Part shown: piece after piece, positions 1-12,300 of the stretch
Layout: every line of letters starts with the position of its first letter
How positions within the stretch are numbered: the first letter of the stretch is position 1
Assembly (NCBI GenBank): GCA_013396995.1
Contig: VWZP01005688.1
Location: 16,916 to 80,915, forward strand
Source: Dicaeum eximium
Taxonomy: Eukaryota; Chordata; Aves; Passeriformes; Dicaeidae
DNA length: 64,000 nucleotides
Reading direction: 5' to 3'
Made by a program: the position numbers and the translations under genes
The notes under the pieces: model-generated
What the model was told of the DNA's origin: nothing
The model's database searches: none
Seen by the model: only the letters and a program-made list of their open reading frames with translations

Positions 1-600
1 CAACTTCTCCGCGTCCCGGTGCCCGGCGCGGGGTGCGGGAGTTCGCGCGGGTCCCGCGGAGCGGCGGCGGCCAGAGGGCGACAACCCCCCGCGGGAAGCG
101 GAGCGGAGCCGGCGGTCGCGGATCGCCCGCGCAGCAGCGCTCCGTGTCCCCGCTCGCTGTCCCCGCCCGGCCCCGGGGCCGCCCTTGCCGCCGGAGCCCC
201 GGGCGGGCGCCGTGCGTGTCCCCGCAGGTGCCGCTGCCGCTCCGACGGGGCTGCGCTCCCGAAGTTCGCATCGCGGCGCGCCGGGCGGTTCGTGCCCCGT
301 ACACCTGTGCGTTCGTGTGCGCGGCGTGTCCCGGCCCCGCAGCCCGAACACCGGGCCGAGGTGTTTGCGCACGGGGGAGGGCGAGCAGGCGGCTTGGAAG
401 TCAACGCTGGAGAAGGCGCTTTTTCCTCCGGCAGGGTCTGCCCGGAATTTTTAACTTTCTGGAGGGAAACTTGCAGCTTTGGCTTGAATTTTGTTTTCCT
501 CTTGGCAGCCGAGCAGCGCTTTTTGCCGCCGTAGTACGAGCTGTGCCGGCTCAGTCGCCCGGGGAGGGCACGGGGATTGCCCCCCGCTGCATCGCCCCTT
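1..600. promoter_or_regulatory. CpG island, probable promoter and first exon region (cut by window edge)
   Basis: The first 60 bases hold 12 CpG dinucleotides, and CpG stays dense to about base 594. It then drops abruptly to the depleted level of the rest of the window. GC boxes occur in both orientations, and there is no clear TATA box. In vertebrates such islands normally mark promoters of housekeeping or developmental genes. The left edge is cut, so the full size is unknown. Open frames cross the island in more than one reading frame on the + strand (the longest from 33 to 608), as expected in GC-rich, stop-poor DNA. Their products are Arg/Pro/Ala/Gly-rich with no recognisable domain, so I do not call them coding. 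A rightward transcript would make the rest of the window an intron; a leftward one would make it upstream flank. Confidence 0.85.
161..207. promoter_or_regulatory. GC boxes (SP/KLF-type sites) in CpG island
   Basis: CCCCGCCC at 161-168 is a GC box on the - strand, and GGGCGGG at 201-207 is one on the + strand. Both lie in the densest part of the island and match the established SP1/KLF core. They support promoter function but do not set the direction of transcription. Confidence 0.5.
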
Positions 601-3060
601 GGCTGTGAATAAAACATTAAAAGGAAATTTCTTCAGTCTTTGTAACTTAGGGTTTGGTTTTTTTCCCTCCCCGGTGATGCAAAATTTATGCTGTTTGGGC
701 GGTATTGGTGCAACAGCTCCTCGTTGTCACAATTTAGTTTATATTTTGAGGCTTTATGTAACAGAGAGAAGGAAGGATACGTTTGGTGAGAAGTGAAAGG
801 AGCGTGTCCTGGCTTTGCCTGCCTGCTTGGGCTTTGGAGGCGGTTTTTGATCTTGGGACACAGTTTACTTTTTCTCTGTGTGATTGTTTCCTAACCCTCG
901 AAATCGGGAGGGGTGAAATGCTGGGCTGCTGCTTTCTTTTAAATATTCTCTTCCTGCGGTTTGAATCGCTGAATCCCCGCTGAAGAAGAATGGCACTCCT
1001 CGTTTCACAGGCGCTGCTTCACTGTACCTTTTTGCCTGCCTCCCTGTTTACACGCAGCCTGACTGTTCGCCTCACTTGATACTTTTGTGTCTCACACTTT
1101 TCCCGTAGCCTGCCCCGGTTTTGGGCAGCAGCCGTCCCCACTGGGATGCTCCCGTGCTCTCCAGCAACCCTTCCCACCGTTCGGACCGGGCTGTTGGCGT
1201 GGACGATCACAAAGACTCTCCATTGCTGGATTTATACCCCAGTGAAAATAAAAAGCATCGGTCCAGGGTTGCTCGCCTGCCTTCCTGTCGTCTCTGGGGA
1301 AGCCTCCTGGATCTGTGCTGCTGAAAACCCTCTGTGCCCTGCACTGTGCAGAACAGAAAATCCGTTTATTAAAATGGAAGGGTTGGAGTGGCGTTTCCTA
1401 TTTGGAGGGGTTTAGGCGCTGCTGTGGGCACTGGCAGCTAGTAATGATTGAACCTTGCTACTTGGGGCTTGCTGGAATAGCAAGGCAGGCTGGACAGGGA
1501 GCCACGATTTGCAGGTATTTAGGACCCCCCCAGGATTTGGGCTCTCTTGGCTTTTGGAGGCAATAGGATGGGGCTCTGGCTGCCGCCCTCGTTCTCAGTG
1601 CGTTGAGAGAGATGGTGATGCCGTTGCTCATGCAAGCAAGCTGTTGGCCAAACTTTTGATTTCATTATCCTGTGTGTAAATATGTAAACACGTTGGGGTT
1701 TTCTCATTTCTTCTGTCTCCGTGCTTGGGCATATAATGTTTGCAGTGCACAGCTCAGTCGGGGTCACGTGAGCCAAACAGCTTGGGCTGTTACCTGGAAG
1801 CTGGCGAGTCTTTGTTCTGCTTGAAAATAGCTGATAAATTAACTCCATTTTCTGATATGTGGGGTTGGTGAGTTGTTAAATAATTACAGCCAAATTAACT
1901 TAGTCCTGTTTGAAGTATTCAGCTGTTCTGAGAATAATTGTGCTTCAAATATTTTTGCAGTTTATTTTTTTCTTATTTCATTTTTTTCTTTTTTTTCCTT
2001 TTTTTCCCCCTTTCCCAGTGAGAAGCGTGTTCAGGCTGATGTATGGGCAGTCTTTAATTTCATGCCTTTACTCCTCTCTGGGCCGTGTCGGATGGGACAT
2101 GCCACACGCCTTCAGAGAGATGCAAGCTCCTCTCCTTTTCTACAGCCCTCCTTGGCACCTCTCCCGTTTATTCCGCCACGATGTCTATTTGATGGTTAAA
2201 ATTAGGCTGAGCTCTGAGTGCCTTTGCAAAGGCACGATAAATATTGACTGGGAGCTTCAGCCTGTCACTGCCATCAGAGGGCCTGGCCCCTGCACGGGGG
2301 TCGTTCCGTCTGGGCCTTTTCACCAAAGGGGAGCGGGTGCTGTTGTGGGCTCAGAACCCTCCTGGGTGTCCCTCCTGTGCCATACAGCCCTTCAGGTGTC
2401 TGTGGGGACCTCTCTGCCTGGCAGCCAGGACAGCCTGCTGCTGTCCCTGCGTGTCCCCCGAGAGCACTGTGGGGCAGAGGAGGTTGGTTCATCCCAGGGA
2501 TCCTGGGGCAGCTCCAGCACGGGGTTGCACCACGCAGGCTCTGTGCCTGTGCCTGCACCTGCCCTGCCGAGAACAGCACTGCTGAGTGCCCCAGTGACTG
2601 AGTTGTGACTTCGCTTTAAAAAAAAAAAAGAGGTGGTAATTGATGTTTATGTGTATGGAATTTGGCACTGGGAGCTGTGCTTGTAATTAACATGAAAACA
2701 GTAATAATAAGGACCTGAAATATACGTGCCTTATGAGTAAAGCAAATGAGACTTGGCAGAAGCAGCTCGTGGAGGGGGAAGCCTTTCTCCTGAGCCTGCA
2801 CGGTAGTGAAGTGGGATGGGTAGCAGAGAAAGGCACATTTGGTTCATGGCAACAAAGGGCCCAGCACGCTGTGGGTGCTCCTGGCTGAGCCCCAAGGGCT
2901 GCATTGCACTCCTGACCGTAATGCCAAGTTGTTCTGAAACGTGCCCTTGGTTTTCTAGCAGGGCATTAGCCACACACCTTAATGGAATGAAATGTTTCAT
3001 TCTAGTTTTCAGGGGATTTTAGTTTGGTTGGGCTTTCCCTGTTGTTTGGTTATTTAATTA
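601..3060. other. Non-coding stretch next to the CpG island
   Basis: CpG density falls sharply here. A pyrimidine tract covers about 1965-2016 and ends in CCCAG at 2014-2018, which looks like a 3' splice site, but I see no good donor behind it. A GC-rich patch spans about 2270-2600, followed by a 12-base A run at 2618-2629. The open frame from 1910 to 2608 reads through the pyrimidine tract as a phenylalanine-rich block and shows no domain. I see no gene here. Confidence 0.5.
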
Positions 3061-3420
3061 AATTCAAGCAAACCGCGGCCGGTTGACTTGCCGTGTATCT
3101 GGAAGCACAGCCTGTGATGCAGAGCGAGCGCATCTTCCAGAGGCTTTTGGGAGAAACACCTTTCTGTGTTCCCCTGGCCAGAGCCGGGGAGCGGCTGCGG
3201 TGGGTGCTGCCTTCCCTGGGCAGTGGCGGTGGGGCGTGCGGGGTGGCCAGCCCGCAGCCTGGCTCTCTGAGCATCTCTAGGTGGCAGCAGCCCCCAGGAG
3301 CTCCCGCCATGAGGACGAACCGCCCGGAGCTGGGGCTGTGGTTTCCCAGGCTCTGGTCCTCCTGCTCAGCTCTCCCTTTCCCAGGCCGAGGAACAGCTTT
3401 TCAGGGCTAGCGGGGAATCG
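3061..3420. other. Moderately GC- and CpG-enriched patch
   Basis: Several CpGs cluster here (for example CCGCGGCCGG near 3073) in an otherwise CpG-poor neighbourhood. It is much weaker than the island at the left edge. It may be an intronic regulatory element or simply a GC-rich segment. The overlapping open frames on both strands have no recognisable products. Confidence 0.3.
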
Positions 3421-6400
3421 GGCATACCTGGAGTCCTGTCCCTACCTTTTGTGCCCCTGCATGTGGGACAGTATGTAAGAACATACTGGGAGAGTGACCC
3501 AAACACTGAAGTGCTTAATATGAGCAAGCAGAGGAGCTCAGGGCACTTGTTCTGGACGACTTGTTAAGATAAACAGTAAGTTGGTATCAGACTGGTGACT
3601 GGGTGCTGAAGGTGAATGAGTTCAAGCTGGGAATAAAGTGCTTGGTCCTAATAGGGTAGGAGCTGTTGTAATAAACTAGGAAAGGAAATAGAAGATACAT
3701 GGTAACTCAGCAGTATGGGCTCAGGTCAGATGGTCCTTCTGCAGTACATATACTTGCTCAAAAAGATGATGTAGCCCATAGATTTAATTTCTTTTTTCTG
3801 TTTTTGTGTGACAACAACCCCTCTCCTGATTTCCGTAGGACAGTAAGGGTGAGCCAGTGCATGGTGGTTGGTGTGGGGCAATAAGATGGTTCCCTGGAAG
3901 CTTCTGAGCTTTGTGTCCTGCCTGTGCAAGTTGGGGTTTAGTGCTGTGCAACCAGGCATTTATGCTTTTGAAACCACAAGCAAGTGAGGGCAGCTCCGTG
4001 GAAACAGCTAAGCCAGGTCTGCCCTTGTGGGCTCTACACACTCTCAATGCACTGAGGCAATTTTGCTGGGAAAGGAGAGGGGCTTGTTCCTGGGATTTGG
4101 TTTTTACTGTGGCAAGAGTGAAGGCAGGGTGAGGTGAGTGCAGCTGGGCTGTTCTTCGTGAATCACTTGTGTGCTGACAAGTCCTTGGGGTGTGCAACAG
4201 GCTCTGATTTTCACTGACTTAAAGGTTTTGATTTTGCAAACAAGTGCAGGCTGCTGGTGGATTTTATGTGTGCCCACGTAGCCAAAGCTGAATTATCCCA
4301 TGGGAGTATGCAATCTGCCAGAAAGATTCATCATTTCAGCAACTTTAGTTAATGTTTGTTTAGCGACTTCTTGTTTTGGAGGAGCAGCTTAAGCCGTGCT
4401 TGGTGGCAGTTCCCTTGTGATGGGCTGTGTGTCCACGTGATAAATTGGTCTCATTTCTACTGTCCGCTACCTCTGCTGGGCATATGGGCACATGCCAAGC
4501 CTCCTGAAGTCTTTGAACAGCTGCTGCTATATATATCTCCTTATTTTCTTTTTTTTTTCCCCAGCCTGCCAGGGAAACTTGTCCTTCTTCCCACTTTGCA
4601 TAAAGGGTGTGCAAAGTCCAGGGCAGATGAGTATTTGCTCGTGCATCAGTGATTCGTGAGGGTCTGATGTTGGCTGATGTTTGGGCAGCAAAGTCAATAA
4701 TTCAGACTGCAGGAGCACATACTGGTCACACCATAAGGTTGTGCTGAATACCAAGAATATAAATATATATGGGGAATAGAAATTCATACTGTAAAGAGTA
4801 TCAAAAGATCTTTTTCTTTTCTGGTGGTAACTGCTTTTTGTTTCCATGCCTGAAGCCTATAAACTCTAGCTCCTGACAAAGGAGGGGGTAGGAAAATAAA
4901 GTAAATAAAAAGCAAAGTAAGCCTCAGACTTTTAGCAGATACAGTTCTTTCTGAAGTCTAAAAAAAAGATCAGTCATTGTATAAGTGTTCCTGTAAAGTC
5001 CTTTTTAGTGACTTCTAAGATTATACTCATGTTCAGCTCCTTTCTCTCCCAGTGTCTGTGCAGCTACACGTACAATAACTGAATGGGCATTTATAACTTG
5101 ATCTTTCTTAATCTCCTAATAAGTCAGCAGTGCAACGTGGGCTCTTGTCACATGATGACATGCTCCTGTGTCTCATCACCAGCTGCTGTTGAGCTTGCAA
5201 AAATACAGAGCTTACAGAAATCTTCCAAAATCCCTCTGGGGACCAGCCCAAGCTCAGGGCAGTGCTGGCTGTGGTACCAGGGTCTGAGCTGCGCCATGGC
5301 AGGCAGGTCTCCCTCCTAGGCTGTGTTCCCAGAGGAGCTGCAGAGGAAGCTGGGCTGTGGGATGTGCTCATGATGGGCTTTAAATTCATGTGCAGAGGCT
5401 ACTGTGGCACTGCAAGGCATTACATGACCCTTTGCCTGCAGCTGCTTGACTGAACTGCCTAATAAATGTCTATTAAACAGAGTTGTGATACCTGACCTCT
5501 CTCTTTCTCTCACCCCTCCCAATTGTGATTCATGTAGGAAATGGATCGTGCCAGAGGGAGGTTGAATAAAAAAGCTTGCATGCTGTAAGAAGGAAAAAAA
5601 AAATCCCAAAAGCCCCTTCTGAACAAAATTGGGTTATGGAAAAGTTGGAAAAGCCCAAAACCGTGAAACAGTGGCACAGCCTTGGCTGTAGCATTGCTGT
5701 GAGAGCAGGACACTCTTGTGTCCTGGGTTGGTGACGGTACACCGGATAAAGCTCTGAAACCTGTGCCTGTCTTACTGACTGTAGCTGTGGCTTGGCTCTT
5801 TCTGCTCCACTGAGACTCTCCAAATGATGCTTCCATCCCTCTGTCTCCTGTTTCCCTAAGCAAGCCTCTCAGTTGCTGCTGCTTGCTAAGGTCCCTGAGC
5901 AGGTATTGCAGACGTGCTTGCACGCTTTGCGTTTCAGCATACACTTAAATAACCTTGGTGTGCGGAGCTGAGTGTGCAGGGAAGAGATTTGAGGCTCATT
6001 CCAAGCCCTGTGAGCTGCTGAGGACCTTCTGTGGCCATGGCTCCTGTGGTTGGAGCTGCTTTGGTGCAAGTGCAGGAAGAAAAACCATTACACTTAATTT
6101 GATACATATCCCAATGTTCAATTTCCATTAATTGAAATTACGTTAAAATATTGAACATTTTAAACATAAAAGTTTATGTACCGTGGTTAGTATGCTAATG
6201 GAATATTTTAGTAGTCTTTTAAGGTTAATGTCGCAGCCAGATGCAACGATAAGCATTTGTTCCTAAGAATTATTTTGCTTTAACCCCTTTTCCGAGATTG
6301 TCCGTATTCTGGTGAGTGTTCATCGGCTGTGCTGTGCCTTCCTGCCAGCTGTCATTTTAAGGTGGTCTTTTTTGTCATCCAATCCACTATGCAAAGTTGA

Positions 6401-6719
6401 ATTGTAGTTATTTTTGCTCATTATCTTTGGCAGTAAAAATGTATTTATCTAAATTTAAATTGCTGTTTGCTGAGGATATGTGATGGTATTTAGAATCCAG
6501 TATTATTTTATTATCTCTTTGAAAGGACAAAAAAGGCTCATTTATTTCAAGAGATATTTCTGCAAGCATGTAAAAATACCAATGAAGTAGCTAACGTTTT
6601 CCAGTTGTTGTTGACTTCAAATTTAGCAACCATTGTCCCTGTTGATATATTTGATGCTCTAAAAATGTACTTGCCATTAAGTAGGAAGCTGAAGTGATTG
6701 GTAGGCAGATAATATTCTT
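3421..6719. other. Non-coding stretch, no gene seen
   Basis: This is ordinary mixed-composition DNA. A pyrimidine tract near 4545-4564 ends in CCCCAG and resembles a 3' splice site, but no convincing exon follows. An AT-rich section from about 6100 to 6720 contains a 10-bp inverted repeat, AATGTTCAAT at 6113-6122 and its complement at 6150-6159. I see no RNA gene or mobile element. Confidence 0.45.
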
Positions 6720-6960
6720 CAGTAGCTATTAATAATGCTCAGAGGACGTACGCGTTGGAGCGTATGGAAAAAGCCATGGAATTGTGTAGGACGGAGGCAA
6801 AAATAATGCACGTAGCTGTTTGATTTGAAAGCCATCCTTATGTACCGCAGCGGCTGCTGCCTGAATTAGCACGTTGCGAACGGGAGAAACCGATATGCAA
6901 ACAGAATGGTGTGCAGCTAATTTTGTTTAGAAAATTGAGGTTCGATCCCTGCCTATTTCA
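6720..6960. promoter_or_regulatory. Candidate conserved non-coding element retaining CpGs
   Basis: This block keeps several CpGs (ACGTACGCG near 6746, others near 6846-6892) inside CpG-depleted, AT-rich DNA. It contains ATGCAAA at 6895-6901, seven bases of the POU octamer, and GGTTCGATCCC at 6939-6949, which matches a pol III B box. CpG retention together with transcription-factor-like cores is typical of developmental enhancers, and some amniote enhancers derive from ancient tRNA-type SINEs. No A box or tRNA fold is evident, so I do not call a tRNA. Enhancer function is inferred. Confidence 0.3.
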
Positions 6961-9296
6961 CTTCTTCTATCAGCTGGCTCAGACCCGGTGAAGTGTGTGG
7001 GGACCCCCATTCCACGGGGGGGCTTTGGTGGTGGAAAATGGGAGCTGTTCCTCCCAGAGCCAGCTTAAGCTCATGGGAACAAGGGATTTAGTAGCCCATT
7101 AAGAGAAAATGGAAATTTTCAAAACAAATATAAAGTCATTGCCACTCTTCCTTTGTCAGTTCCTTTAGCCACAGGAGGACTTCAGTGCCAGCCCTGGATT
7201 TCTCAGCATAGAGTATTTCTTTGTCTCCTGGAGTTTTGAACTGCTCTTAAAATCATGCATGCTTGGATCCTCTGGTGCAACGTGTTTTAAACTGCTGCCA
7301 GCTCATGCAGCTGCGCAGCCCTGGTGTCACCTGGAGCTGCACTGTGTGTTGGGAAGATCATATTAGAAAAATGTGGAATTATTAGAGCCTATAAATAGTG
7401 GTGATAACTTGTACAGCATTTATGTTGCCCTCGTGCTGCATAACACACTGAAGTCCTGGGCTAGGTTTGTTTCTAGTGTTGCTTCACGTGCCTCTGTGAA
7501 ACTTCATTATATCACGATATAACAAGCAGCTGCTGTGTAAGTAATGTGGTGCCTGCAGCACGGGGTGGGGGGTTCTTTCTGGAGCAGCCAACAACTGTAG
7601 TGATGCTTCACATTTCCCCTGGCTTGGTCCAGCTTCTTGGAAAGGAAACAAAATCAGGTCCGTGCTGAATGTTTCTGCCTGTCCAAGGGTTTTGGTGTTC
7701 AGCTTGAACCTTTAATAAAATTGCTAATAAAAGATTATTTAAGAAGCTTTTACTTTCTTGTGGTAGCCAAAGACTGGGGACAGGAGAAGATTGCCTTTTT
7801 TTTTTCTCTTTTCTTCTGTTTTTGGAAGATTAACAAACAGATTCATGTGGTGTTATTTGCTGTGAATTTCTTTGTGTTAATTTAAATCCCAAGATCTTGG
7901 ATTGTGAGAATCTCAGTCTTCACAAGAAGAAAAAAAAAAAAAAACATCTTTAGCTCCTCTGCATGCGCAGAAATGTCAAAATTCATGTAGCCTAAGAAAT
8001 GGGGGGAAAATTCCAGTGATTGTTTTTATAAGCCATATTTTTAAAATGCTTTGCAGTGTTTTATACAGGGGCCGGTTGAATTGTGGTTTTGCAATGTCTT
8101 GCAAACATTGCTGGTGGAATTGGCGAAGCAAATGTGGGTTCATTAAGACTTAATAGCTTTGGTTCAATTGCTGCCACGACATGTGGTTAAGGCATTAAAA
8201 TATGTGGGCTATGCCTCATGCTACAGTACAGCAAATACTGGGTAGGTGTCCTTTGATACTGGAAAACAATCTTGCCAGACTGTTGCTGTCAATTTGAATA
8301 ATCCCACTCTTGCTGAAGGCCCATGGAAATGAGACAAAACATGGCAAACAGTGGCTTTTTCCAAATAAAGACTATAGAGTGTGTGTGATTTCTGTAGGGC
8401 CTGTCTGTCTCAGATGGATCCTGTCCTTGTGGGCGTAAACCTTCTGCTCCAACACTCTGTACCTTGGGCTTTTCCTGTGTTACAAGTGTCCAAATTATTC
8501 CAGGCTATGTGAGGATTGCTGTGACACTTGTTTCCTTTTGTTTTTTTTGGATCTAGTCTGACTGGTTTTTTCAGTGATGTGACAAAATGACATCAACTCC
8601 TGGTACATTCCTGACATTGGTGTTTGGGAGTCCATCTTTTTTGGCTCACTGGTGACCGGGTCCTTGTGTTGGATAGCCCCAGTCAGGTTTAGATTTGTGT
8701 GTGTTGCCTTTTGGGGCCAGTGTCAGGTTTTCATTGTTTGCCCTGAGCTTTAATACTGGTGTTTCCCTTGGGCACGGATGGTGTCTCAGTATTTTATGAG
8801 GCAGTGCTGCTGCAGGCTGGTGGAGGATGAGCACTGGAGCAATGCCAGTAAGAAGGAGGGATGCATTGCTACCTGGCTTGTTGCTCTTTGATTTGGGTAG
8901 TGCTGATGTGAGCTATAGTGCCAGGGTTTCTTGGGGTCCCAGCTGACTCTTGCAGAAGGTCACCAAAGCTCATCTTAAACCAGCAGTTGATTAAATTTGC
9001 TGAGAACTAGTATGAGCTGCAGCATGCCCGTTTTTCTAGGAATATCTGGAATAAACCCCCTGTTTATTTGGTGCCACAGTCTGAGGCTTATTCTGGTGGA
9101 AAAAAAAAGCTTTCCTTGGGAGTCATCAGTGTGAGGTGCTACAACATCACCTCTTGATCACACAAGCCTGGCTTAGTAATATTAAGGGGGGTATATCTGG
9201 GTGCCACGCAACACAGGACTTTAGTGTCATGTGGAGATGTGATAAAGAAAACTATCAGTGGCAGGTTCCAAAGTATCAGGGGAGGGCAGAGCTTGT
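6961..9296. other. Non-coding stretch, no gene seen
   Basis: This is mixed DNA with a 10-base T run at 7796-7805 and a 15-base A run at 7930-7944. Only short open frames occur, none with a recognisable product. Confidence 0.45.
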
Positions 9297-9385
9297 CCCT
9301 GGGTCTCTGAGGGAATGAGAGTTGCTTTTCCCTGCGTCTCTGAGGGAATTGGAGTTGCTTTTCCTTGGGTCTCTGCAAGTCTCTG
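9297..9385. repeat. 33-bp tandem repeat, about 2.7 copies
   Basis: Unit 1 (9297-9329) and unit 2 (9330-9362) share CTCTGAGGGAAT and GAGTTGCTTTT blocks in register. A partial third unit (9363-9385) begins CCTTGGGTCTCTG. Units 1 and 2 differ at only a few positions. The 33-base period keeps reading frame, so an 11-residue repeat appears in the open frame 9258-9476, but nothing else supports that frame as coding. This is a minisatellite-like local duplication. Confidence 0.85.
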
Positions 9386-12300
9386 TGGCTCAGGGACCGT
9401 GATACCAGGTTTTCCTGCTGATGTGCATCCTGAGGGAGGTGGCAGTGACTACTTCAATGGTAGTCTTTGTTTTTAACACTCTGCTTAATTCCTTTCCCAC
9501 CAAGTTTGGGTTTCCAGCAATATGATTACTTACGGATTTGTAAGTCAGAAATAGCTTGGTAATTGCTATGTTCCTTTGCCCCCAGTAGCAACAAGCATCT
9601 TAAATTTAATGCGTCATCCACACAGAAAATTGATATTTGGCCAAAACTCGCAGGCTTGACAGCTAATCTTAAAGAGCTTTTGCTTGACATGTAAAATAGA
9701 GACTTGGGGTTGACATGCATGGGAAAATTCACAGTAGTTAGGATTATTCCATAATAGAAAAATACTCCTTACGATTGGCTGTAAATAGTTGAGGATGGTT
9801 AAATTTAGATAAAAACCTCTCCCTAGGGGTCAGTAATGCAGAGGCCTGGGACATCAACTGCTTGGATCACGTGCAGAAAACCCTGCATCACCTCATAATT
9901 CAAAGCTGGATTTTGCTTTATCTTCAGGATTTGTCTAAAGAAACTCTACTCATGAGCTGCTGACCAGCTTGCTAAGAATGGTTTTCTTTCAATGTGTTTG
10001 TACTTTGATTTTCCTTCCTAGAATACATCCTGAGTAGCAAGAAAGCCCCAGAAGTCCTTCACTGAAAGAATTACAATTAGGAACTTTCCGGTATATTTGA
10101 CTTTCAGTTGCAATTTAAAGGACTAGAGGTTTCAGCAGAGAGACTTGTGGCTCAGTTTGGTGGCCATGTACTGCATTACACCAGGGTTACATGATGCTCT
10201 TTTTTAGGCAAACACACATTTCAGCATCTTTTTTCAATATTTGGTCAGTAGGTCTGGATGACTGGGCTTCAAAACTACTCAATATCTATTTATTAGGTAG
10301 ACCATTTGTGTACAACAGAAAATGTAAGACCCAATTTCAAAATTAGGCCCACTCAGTTATGCAGTCAGGTAATCACACGTGTAATTGCTTGCACAAATGG
10401 TCAGTTAGATGTGTAACTGTCCATTTGAATGCAAAATTAACCTATTTTGCAGAATGTGTTTGGAATATTCGTGGTAGAAAATATGGCTTTTGGAGATGGC
10501 TGTCACACCTTACCCTTCCATTGGTGTCTTCTTTTTATGAGACTGGTGTGGTTTAGTCTTCACCTTAGGGTTAGAAACAAGCTCCTGAGCAAGTCCAGCA
10601 CCTTTGGGCTCTGCTTTTGATGTGCTCCAGATTTGTGACAGCTGTTGAAAAGGTTGTGAGGGGAATGTGTGTGTTACACCCGTGCACCTATTAAATTTAA
10701 GAGCCGCTAACATGCGCACAAACGAATTGCTCTGGAATTTACTGTTTTGATGACATTTAATGTGGTGCTTTCACAGTGGCAAAAGAAAATAGTTTAATTT
10801 GTATGTTTCTATGTGTGTATTTTCACAGACACTTCAGAGTTACTTTTTGTTTTCTTTTTTATCTGGTGTGCTGTCAAAACACTTCTTTTCAGTGAAAGAG
10901 TTCAAAGCAACAGCTGAGGAATCTGTAGAAATACAGTCATCACTTTGCAGTTAGTGCAAGCACTTGTCCCTGGGTGCTCACATGGGCAAGGCTTTTTGTC
11001 TTTCTGTTGCCACTCCATGTGTTTGAACATTAATTCTCCTTTTCCTGAAAATCCAGAATTACTGTGTATCTGGCTCCATGAGTGCAGGCTTTAACCTCCA
11101 GAGAGAGGCGGTGGTGATTTGTTATCAAAATTTGGTGCTGTTTCTGAGGAGGGACTACTTGTTGGTGCCTTTAGAGAAAGGTGTGTGCTTGTGCTTCTCT
11201 CCAGACTGGGATGCAGGAAATACTGTTGCTCCAGTTGTTCTCATAGAGCAGGGAGCCTTGCTGCCACCCATGGCATCGTCTGACTGTGCACATTTTAGGG
11301 CTCACTGTGGCACTTTCTCATGCCTGAAAAATTGAATTTGGCAGAAACCTTCAGTTGTTGTTGTCTGGGACCTCAGAGTTTTGAAACTTTGAACAGCTGA
11401 AACCACAGGCTGGGCAAAGCCTTCAGGCCTGACCTGGGGCAGTGGGGAGGGGAGCGCACGGGGGCATTATAAATTAAATCTCTCTTTAAATGCTTTGGAT
11501 GGAGTTTTTCCTTGCAGCTTCAATGGCAGTGGAGTTATGGGGCGCTGCCTGTGTGGGTGCTGCTGTGCAAAGTGCCCACTGCTGCTGTGTAGGTGGGTTG
11601 AGAAACAAAACCAGTTTCTCAGCCGGCCTTTTGAGCCAAATCCTGCAGCTCTTCCCTGAGAACCAGTGGGGTTTGAGTGGCTATCTGCACATCAGATCAG
11701 CGCTTCCCAGCTGCTAGAGGGCCAAATGTGGGTGCAGTGTGCTGCTTCTGGCACCTCTGCTGCTGTGCTGCTCCTTCCCAAGGAGGGATTTTCCGCAAGG
11801 AGCCCCCCAGTGCGCATGTGGGGAGGATGCTGTGGCTGAAGGGCGAGGTGGCACCTTGGTTTCATGCTGGGTTCATGTCTTCCCGAAGCGATGGTACGCT
11901 GAGCCCGAGGAGGATTAAGCAGGAGCATATTAAGGTCACTTTTTATTCCTGAGCTAGAGGTTTATGTCCTCTGTGCATATTAATTTCACAGCTTGAGATG
12001 TGGTAGAAAGGAGAGCAAATAAGAGTACAAGTGTGTTGGGTAGCCTCGGCAATTGAGCTGGAAGAGGGAGCAAAAGCTAACAAGCTGCTTTTCCTTTCCA
12101 CGCTGCATTAGCATGAATGCTGTAAAAACAGTGGAAAGATCCAAGCCCAAAGCTCCAAAATTATCAGCATTATAGTTTAATTTTGTTTATATGTCTGTGT
12201 GGCGTTTAATTCATTTTGACTGGTGTTTGTGGAAGGTTATGGGGAGAAAGAACGGAGAGTTGCAGGTTGCTGTATGCAAAACTAAAATTTTTTATTATGC

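Noticed and set aside
19..608. Two long overlapping open frames in the CpG island (19-534 and 33-608)
   Set aside because: Both are low-complexity Arg/Pro/Ala/Gly products in different frames over the same GC-rich DNA. Stop codons are rare there by composition, and no domain is visible.
2014..2200. Exon after the strong pyrimidine tract ending at 2018
   Set aside because: The acceptor is good, but no reasonable donor or recognisable coding content follows within exon distance.
1910..2608. 232-codon open frame on the + strand
   Set aside because: It begins in a pyrimidine tract giving a Phe-rich block, has no domain, and overlaps open frames on the - strand.
6297..6311. 15-base micro-exon before CTG|GTGAGT
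   Set aside because: The acceptor reads CCGAG, and G before AG is strongly disfavoured, although the donor and TTTAAC branch match are good.
6939..6953. tRNA gene suggested by a B-box match
   Set aside because: No A box at the right distance, no cloverleaf stems and no terminator. The T-arm stem mispairs at two positions.
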